This document shows positions 58,066 through 62,531 of a stretch of 62,531 nucleotides of DNA, piece after piece; position 1 is the stretch's first letter; every line of letters begins with the position of its first letter. The stretch is from Cellulosimicrobium cellulans. GTDB taxonomy: Bacteria > Actinomycetota > Actinomycetes > Actinomycetales > Cellulomonadaceae. Where the stretch lies: contig NZ_BJNZ01000027.1 of NCBI RefSeq assembly GCF_006539945.1, forward strand, positions 1-62,531. The letters are read 5' to 3'. Made by a program: the position numbers and the translations under genes. Below the pieces are notes generated by a model that was not told the DNA's origin, searched no databases, and worked only from the letters and a program-made list of their open reading frames with translations.

Positions 58066-59161
58066 CTCGAACTCCCCAAAACTCCCAGTGCCACGGCTCG
58101 GGGTTGTTCCCGTCCGTGTCGGCCCATGCCGGCAGGATCCAGCCGTAGGCAGGGGCGTTGTTCTTCATCCAGACGTGCTGCGGTGTGGCGAACCGGTTGA
58201 TGCCTCCACCGAGGTCAACTGCGAGGGCCCAGCCGTGGAACGAAGTGCCCGGCGTGGCAGCCATGCCGCCCTTCTCGCCCTTGAGGATGACCTGGGTGTC
58301 GTAGTCCCGGTACGCGTCGGTGATGGCGATGTCTCGCCCGAACTGCGCGCGGTAGGCGTTGTTCAGCGCGATCAGCGCGTCGACGGCGTCGGCGCGCAGG
58401 CGGTGGCCCGGGGCCCACGGCAGCGGCTTGATCTGGCTGTCGGGGATGCGCCCGTTCTGGTGTCCACCCCAGGGGCCGGGCTCAGCCCAGCCCACCGGGA
58501 TCTCGCCCGTGCCCGCGCCAGTGTCGACGGCGCAGCTGGGAGCCGATCCGGTGTCGCTCGGGTCGACGACGATGCCGGCCAGGGCAGCGACGATGGTGTT
58601 GGCCGCGTCCCAGTGCCGCTCGTAGTGCCACGGGTCGGCGTTGCGCTGGACCCGGTGGATGGCGATGGTGGGCTCGAGGTCCGCCCACCCGTCGACCTTG
58701 ACCAGCGCGCGGAAGAAGAGCTTCGCGCTCGTGGAGGGGTCCATGACCTCCTCCTTCGTGCCCCACCCCAGGCACCACTGCTGCTGGAAGAGGCCGAGCG
58801 AGCACGTGGGGGTGCCGTCCGGGTTCGTCACGCCGTGGATGTCGTCTCCGTAGTCGACGTTGATGAGCGTCGACTCCCCGAGAGCCGCCTGGACACCGAT
58901 GATCTGCGCCTTGACGGGCAGCCCTTCCTCGGTGGCGGCGTTCATGATGAACGCGGCGTTGAGGATCTGCTCCGCTCGCTTCTCGGGGTCGCTGGAGAGG
59001 CCGGCGTTCGCGATGTCGGGCAGCTGCTCGGTGTTGACGCGGACGGCGTCGGTGCCAACTCCGGTGGCGCCTCCGACGCAGGCACCGCCGCCGAGGACGA
59101 CCACCAGGAGGATCGGGAGGAAGAGCGCCAGCGCGGCAACGCCGCCCGCCACGCGGCCCAT
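58058..59161 (-). CDS. Conjugal cell-wall hydrolase: transglycosylase-like plus VanY-like domains
   Basis: 367 residues. N-terminal membrane/signal helix (ALALFLPILLVVVLGGGACVGG). A lysozyme/SLT-like part (AQIIGVQAALGESTLINVDYGD...SLGLFQQQWCLGWG) has the candidate catalytic Glu in GES. The C-terminal VanY/M15 D,D-peptidase part has the zinc set SFHGWALAVDLGGG and PWHWEFWG. Makes a hole in the peptidoglycan for the transfer channel (VirB1 role). Overlaps the downstream gene. Confidence 0.87.
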   Translation of the reverse strand: MGRVAGGVAALALFLPILLVVVLGGGACVGGATGVGTDAVRVNTEQLPDIANAGLSSDPEKRAEQILNAAFIMNAATEEGLPVKAQIIGVQAALGESTLINVDYGDDIHGVTNPDGTPTCSLGLFQQQWCLGWGTKEEVMDPSTSAKLFFRALVKVDGWADLEPTIAIHRVQRNADPWHYERHWDAANTIVAALAGIVVDPSDTGSAPSCAVDTGAGTGEIPVGWAEPGPWGGHQNGRIPDSQIKPLPWAPGHRLRADAVDALIALNNAYRAQFGRDIAITDAYRDYDTQVILKGEKGGMAATPGTSFHGWALAVDLGGGINRFATPQHVWMKNNAPAYGWILPAWADTDGNNPEPWHWEFWGVRDA

Positions 59162-59652
59162 CAGGCGTCACCGGGTGGCGTGAGCCGGTCGACGAGCCAC
59201 GGGGCGTCCACCGACTGCCGCACCAGCTCGACGCGGTACTGCCCAGCGTCGGTGCCAACGAGCACGGAGGCGGAGGTTCCATCGGGAGCGGCGCTGAGGG
59301 CTCCATCGTCGGTCACGGTCGCGGCGGGGATAGAAGTCGGGTCCGTGAACTCGAACGCCTGCCGAGCGGCCGGCGTCAGGTGCGGCGCGAAGGCCCCCCA
59401 CCAGTCCTCATAGGCCCGGTCGCGAGCCACGAAGTCGGTGAGAGCCGCAACGGCGGCGGCCCGAGCGAGCGTGTCGTCGTCCGGAGCAAGGGTGTCGGGG
59501 GCGGACGCCCCTGGTTCTGGCGTCGAGACCTCCGGCGGCGGGGCCGCGGTCGTCGCCGTCGGCGCCGCGCTCGGCGACGCGGCGCAGCCTCCGAGCCCGG
59601 CCACGCACGCTGCTACGACCGCCGCGGCCGCAAGTCGCTGGTAGTGCTGCAT
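59161..59652 (-). CDS. Lipoprotein of the transfer cluster
   Basis: 163 residues from ATG 59652 (GGGGAGCGG upstream). Signal peptide with lipobox LGGCAAS near residue 23, a Pro/Ala/Thr-rich linker, then an NTF2-like domain (LTDFVARDRAYEDWWGAFAPHLTPAARQAF). The fold recalls the periplasmic part of VirB8/TcpC-type conjugation proteins. First gene of the minus-strand set, divergent from the plus-strand transfer operon. Confidence 0.7.
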   Translation of the reverse strand: MQHYQRLAAAAVVAACVAGLGGCAASPSAAPTATTAAPPPEVSTPEPGASAPDTLAPDDDTLARAAAVAALTDFVARDRAYEDWWGAFAPHLTPAARQAFEFTDPTSIPAATVTDDGALSAAPDGTSASVLVGTDAGQYRVELVRQSVDAPWLVDRLTPPGDA

Positions 59653-59759
59653 CCGCTCCCCCGAGTAGGTCCATCTGATGAGAATCTGAGGCAAGACTAG
59701 CAGACATCCATGCAATCGTGCGATAATCTAAGTCCATCAACGTTAGAAGGAGTGAGGGA
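59653..59759. promoter_or_regulatory. Divergent promoter region of the two transfer operons
   Basis: About 107 bp, clearly AT-richer than its surroundings. GATAATCT near 59721-59728 is a good plus-strand -10, about 30 bp before the GTG. AGAAGGAGTGAGG just before 59760 is the ribosome site. Confidence 0.6.
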
Positions 59760-60428
59760 GTGATTCGACGCAAGCGGGCGCCGGCAACCCCGGCCCCCCA
59801 GAACCCCTTCGTGGCCTCGACCACCGCTCCTGCTGTGGCTCTGCAGGAGGAGGTCAGTGGGGATGCGTTGTGGGACGACGCACTGAGCCTCACGGGCCCC
59901 GCCCGCCCCGAGTCCGCCCCGCATGTGGATGTCAGCAGCGAGCGTCCATGGCCGGTCGTCGAGACGGCAGAGCGCCCGACGGTCTGCGTCATGGGTCTGC
60001 ACGGCGGCGCCGGGGCGAGCACCGTGACGGCCCTGCTCGGGCCGGACGCCCTCGATGTCGGGCGAGCCTGGCCGGTCGCGTCCGGTTGGGAGCGGCCTCT
60101 TCCCACACTGGCCGTGGTGGCTGTCGCCCGGACGAACCGCGCCGGCCTGGAGGCAGCGGACCGGTTCGCCCGCCTCTGGGCCGCCGAGACCCTTCGCGCG
60201 TCGCGACTGGTGGGTCTCGTCCTGGTCGATGACGCTCCCCGCCTCACCGTGGCGCAGCGGTCAGCCGCGCGCCGCCTCGGGCGCATGACCCCGCACGGCT
60301 GGCATCTGCCATGGATGGAGGCGTGGCGGGTGGAGCCCGTCAACCTCTCCTCGAGCCCCCTGCGAGTTCGACAGGTCATCAAGAACGTCCGCGCACTCGC
60401 GCGGGAAACCGAAAGGGATGAAGCATGA
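59760..60428 (+). CDS. DUF6668-like P-loop protein of the transfer operon
   Basis: 222 residues from GTG 59760. A disordered N-terminus is followed by a ParA-like segment VCVMGLHGGAGASTVTALLG (near residues 75-94), in which the P-loop Lys is missing. This matches DUF6668-type proteins seen at the head of actinobacterial transfer operons. First gene of the plus-strand operon; the stop overlaps the next ATG. Confidence 0.7.
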   Translation: MIRRKRAPATPAPQNPFVASTTAPAVALQEEVSGDALWDDALSLTGPARPESAPHVDVSSERPWPVVETAERPTVCVMGLHGGAGASTVTALLGPDALDVGRAWPVASGWERPLPTLAVVAVARTNRAGLEAADRFARLWAAETLRASRLVGLVLVDDAPRLTVAQRSAARRLGRMTPHGWHLPWMEAWRVEPVNLSSSPLRVRQVIKNVRALARETERDEA

Positions 60429-60694
60429 ACCGGATCTATGCGCTGGCCACCAGCGTCCTTCCGAACCCGACCCCGGAACCGCCCCCAGGCGTCGACGGCA
60501 TCGAGACTCTGCTCAACTACCTGGCGTGGGGAGTCATCATCCTCGGCCTGGCCGGCTTCCTCTCGTCCGCCGGCTACCTGGCGTTCGCCGCGTTCACCGG
60601 CCGTGAGATCCAGGGGTTCAAGGGTCTGGCGATCAGCATCCTCGTCTGCATCCTCGCGTCGGCGGCCGGCACCATCCTGCTGGTCTTCGTCTAG
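60425..60694 (+). CDS. VirB2/TrbC-like small two-helix membrane protein
   Basis: 89 residues. Two hydrophobic helices (YLAWGVIILGLAGFLSSAGYLAFAAF and LAISILVCILASAAGTILLVFV) with a short polar loop (TGREIQGFKG). Size and topology match pilin-like VirB2/TrbC proteins of Gram-positive transfer systems. ATG overlaps the previous stop. Confidence 0.7.
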   Translation: MNRIYALATSVLPNPTPEPPPGVDGIETLLNYLAWGVIILGLAGFLSSAGYLAFAAFTGREIQGFKGLAISILVCILASAAGTILLVFV

Positions 60695-60706
60695 GAGCTG
60701 CCGACC

Positions 60707-61432
60707 ATGAGCGACGAGAAGGAGACATCGAACCCGTTCAACGCCTGGTGGTGGGTCTCGGGCGGGTTCCTGCTGCTGATCGTCGTCCTCGTGGCCGTGA
60801 TGATCGCGACGTCGTCAGGATCGGATCCCGATCCCGACCCGTCGCCGAGCGTCACGGCGGCGCCCTCGCCCTCGTCGACAACGGGGGCCGAGCTGGACGA
60901 GGACGACACCTGCATACCGGGCGGTGCGGACCAGGACATCCCCGTCTCCGGGCCAGAGGCCCAGTGGGAACCGGTGGGGTACTTCATGGTCCCGACGTCC
61001 CCCGAGTACGGACCGGTGGACGGGCCGGAGCCGCTGTGGCCCTGCTTCGCGCACTCGCCGACGGGCGCGCTGTTCGCGGCGGCCCACTTCTTCGCAGGGC
61101 TCGGAGAGCCGAACTACGAGGAGTTCAGCGCCGTCGCCGCAGCGGACAACCCCGCCCTGGACGCCTGGCTGGCTGCTCAGGATCCCGCCGACCGGGAGCA
61201 GACGCCCGGGCGGGTGGCGCAGATCGCCGGGTTTCAGTTCCAGCAGGTCGAGCCCGATGCCGTGATCGTGAGCCTGGGCTTTCGCCAGGACGACATCGAG
61301 GCTGAGGTCCGGGTCTCGCTGGTCTGGGACGACGCGGTCGGCAACTGGCAAGGCGACCTGGCGACGAGCCAGCTCACGCCGTCGATCGTCGACCTGACGA
61401 CTTTCACCTCATGGGGGGCGACCGATGGCTGA
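60707..61432 (+). CDS. VirB8/TcpC-like conjugal transfer protein
   Basis: 241 residues. One membrane helix near the N-terminus (WWWVSGGFLLLIVVLVAVMIATS), a Pro/Ser/Asp-rich linker, and an outer NTF2-like domain (GALFAAAHFFAGLGEPNYEEFSAVAAADNPAL...AEVRVSLVWDDAVGNWQGDL). This fits the VirB8-like scaffolds of type IV systems. Overlaps the TrbL-like gene by 8 bp. Confidence 0.75.
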   Translation: MSDEKETSNPFNAWWWVSGGFLLLIVVLVAVMIATSSGSDPDPDPSPSVTAAPSPSSTTGAELDEDDTCIPGGADQDIPVSGPEAQWEPVGYFMVPTSPEYGPVDGPEPLWPCFAHSPTGALFAAAHFFAGLGEPNYEEFSAVAAADNPALDAWLAAQDPADREQTPGRVAQIAGFQFQQVEPDAVIVSLGFRQDDIEAEVRVSLVWDDAVGNWQGDLATSQLTPSIVDLTTFTSWGATDG

Positions 61433-62531
61433 GGAATGCTCCAGCTGGCACGACTTCTCCTGCCAGCTCGGGAACATCGGCAGCAGCGTCGCGGAGTCTG
61501 CTGCAGCGGACTTCGTCAAGAGCCTGGGAGAGGGCACGGTCTCGGTGCTCGGGTGGCTGAACACCTTCTGGATCAACATGCCGAACGTCGACGTGACCTC
61601 CGGGCCGGTGACGCTGATCCAGGGCTACCTGTCCTGGTACACGTTCGCGTTCGCCCTGGTCGGGACCCTCGTTGCGCTCGGTCGGATGGCGATGACCCAC
61701 GACATTCGCAGCGGGGCGGGGGCCATCAAGATGATCGTGCGCCTCATCATCACCTCCGCTGCGCTCACGGTGGGGTTCACGGCGCTGATGGCTGCCGGTG
61801 ACGCGTTCGCACCGTGGATCGTGGAGAAGGTCACCGGCGAACCGATGACCCTCAACGGGTTCCTATCGGTCGAGATGCTGATGGCCGGCGGCGTCGGCCC
61901 GGGGCTGATCCTCGGGCTCCTCTCCTTCTTCGGCAGCTTGGCGAACGTGGCGTTCATGATCGTGCGCAACGCGCTGGTGCTGGTTCTCTTCGCCTTCCTG
62001 CCCACCCTCGCCGCAGCGTCGGGCACCGAGTCGGGAGAGCAGGCCTTCCGCAAGGCCATCGGGTGGATGACGGCGTTCGTGCTGTTCAAGCCGGTCGCGG
62101 GCTGCATCTACGCCCTCGGGATTCTCATGCTGAAGACGCCAGCTCAGATCCCGGGACTGGACCCGGTCGCGAACGCGATCTATGCCTCGTGCATCGCCGT
62201 GGTGGTGCTCCTCGCGGCAGCGCTCGCACTGCCCGCGCTCGTGAAGTTCATTTCTCCGGTCGCCGCACACGGCACCTCGAGCGTGTTCTCCGGCGGCGGC
62301 GCGGCCGCGGGCGCGGTCGCCGCGGGCGCGGCGGTCGTCGCGATCGGCGCGACGGGCGGCGCGGCTGCACCCGCCGTCGCCGGGGGCGGAACTGCGGCCG
62401 TGGGCGGCGGTGCCGCGACCAGCAGCGGCGCGGCGTCGGCCGGTGCCGGCGCCGGTGCCGGTGCCGGTGCCGGCGCGAGCGGAGGCGGGTCCGCGTCCGG
62501 CGGCGCGGCCGGCGGAGGTGCGTCGGGCGGG
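61425..62531 (+). CDS. TrbL/VirB6-like conjugal membrane protein, N-terminal part (continues at base 1)
   Basis: 369 codons open to the end of the window. About six hydrophobic segments (for example YTFAFALVGTLVALGRMAM, LVLVLFAFLPTLAAA and AVVVLLAALALPALVKF) are followed by a Gly/Ala-rich tail. Polytopic channel component of the type IV system. The frame continues at base 1 to TGA 415-417, giving about 476 residues in total. ATG 61425 lies inside the end of the VirB8-like gene. Confidence 0.85.
   Translation, partial: MAEECSSWHDFSCQLGNIGSSVAESAAADFVKSLGEGTVSVLGWLNTFWINMPNVDVTSGPVTLIQGYLSWYTFAFALVGTLVALGRMAMTHDIRSGAGAIKMIVRLIITSAALTVGFTALMAAGDAFAPWIVEKVTGEPMTLNGFLSVEMLMAGGVGPGLILGLLSFFGSLANVAFMIVRNALVLVLFAFLPTLAAASGTESGEQAFRKAIGWMTAFVLFKPVAGCIYALGILMLKTPAQIPGLDPVANAIYASCIAVVVLLAAALALPALVKFISPVAAHGTSSVFSGGGAAAGAVAAGAAVVAIGATGGAAAPAVAGGGTAAVGGGAATSSGAASAGAGAGAGAGAGASGGGSASGGAAGGGASGG
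62439..62531. repeat. Terminal direct repeat, right copy
   Basis: Identical to bases 1-93; see the left copy. It is in frame with the TrbL-like coding sequence. Confidence 0.9.

Overview
The window looks like one complete circular plasmid of a high-GC actinobacterium, probably of the order Micrococcales. The first 93 bases (1-93) are identical to the last 93 (62439-62531). One open frame runs off the right end (from 61425) and resumes in the same frame at base 1 up to the stop at 415-417. The true replicon would therefore be about 62,438 bp. Actinobacterial gene families (SCO6880, DUF4192, DUF3560, DUF4913, CmtR, ImuA'), a mycobacterial-type LexA box, leaderless genes and GTG/TTG starts all fit this host. 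The taxonomic call is inference.

Layout. (1) 54-62.5 kb and 0.4-6.9 kb: conjugation machinery. A plus-strand operon crosses the join: DUF6668-like, pilin-like, VirB8-like, TrbL/VirB6-like, SCO6880 family, VirB4-like ATPase, VirD4/TraM coupling protein and DUF4913. A minus-strand set carries a transglycosylase-VanY fusion, a membrane beta-propeller protein, a ParA/MinD-like ATPase and small DNA-binding proteins. (2) 7.7-10.6 kb: mercury (merR, merA) and cadmium (cmtR, cadD-type) resistance. (3) 10.8-15.4 kb: serine recombinase followed by a defence-like patch (TIR-like protein, AbiTii protein, small zinc-ribbon proteins, a ligase remnant). (4) 15.4-28 kb: a large copper module under CsoR-type operators (csoR, YHS protein, copA, secreted metal-binding protein, copZ, FAD reductase, Csp-like storage protein, DUF305 lipoprotein, CopB-type ATPase). 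A plasmid-borne c-di-AMP riboswitch precedes an NlpC/P60 hydrolase inside it. (5) 28.4-34 kb: MFS remnant, DUF3800-like protein, an SOS-controlled imuA' pair, a 2-oxoglutarate dioxygenase plus HEPN/zinc-ribbon pair, and a zeta toxin-antitoxin pair. (6) 34.8-38.4 kb: relaxase, MobC and oriT candidate, then a Fic/VbhA toxin-antitoxin pair. (7) 38.5-50.5 kb: plasmid backbone and leading-region-type genes on the minus strand (Toprim primase, NrdH, DUF3560, DUF6573, ParB-like, DUF4192). Several are preceded by a repeated, strongly folded leader element. (8) 50.5-54 kb: parA with a small partner, a repeat-rich origin-like region, and a primase-type replication initiator.

How it works together: a self-transmissible plasmid (relaxase, coupling protein, T4SS) that gives Hg, Cd and Cu tolerance, holds itself with two toxin-antitoxin pairs and a partition system, and carries several candidate phage-defence or stress genes. 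The most novel items are the nested-hairpin leader family, whose stems co-vary between copies, and the dioxygenase/HEPN gene pair.
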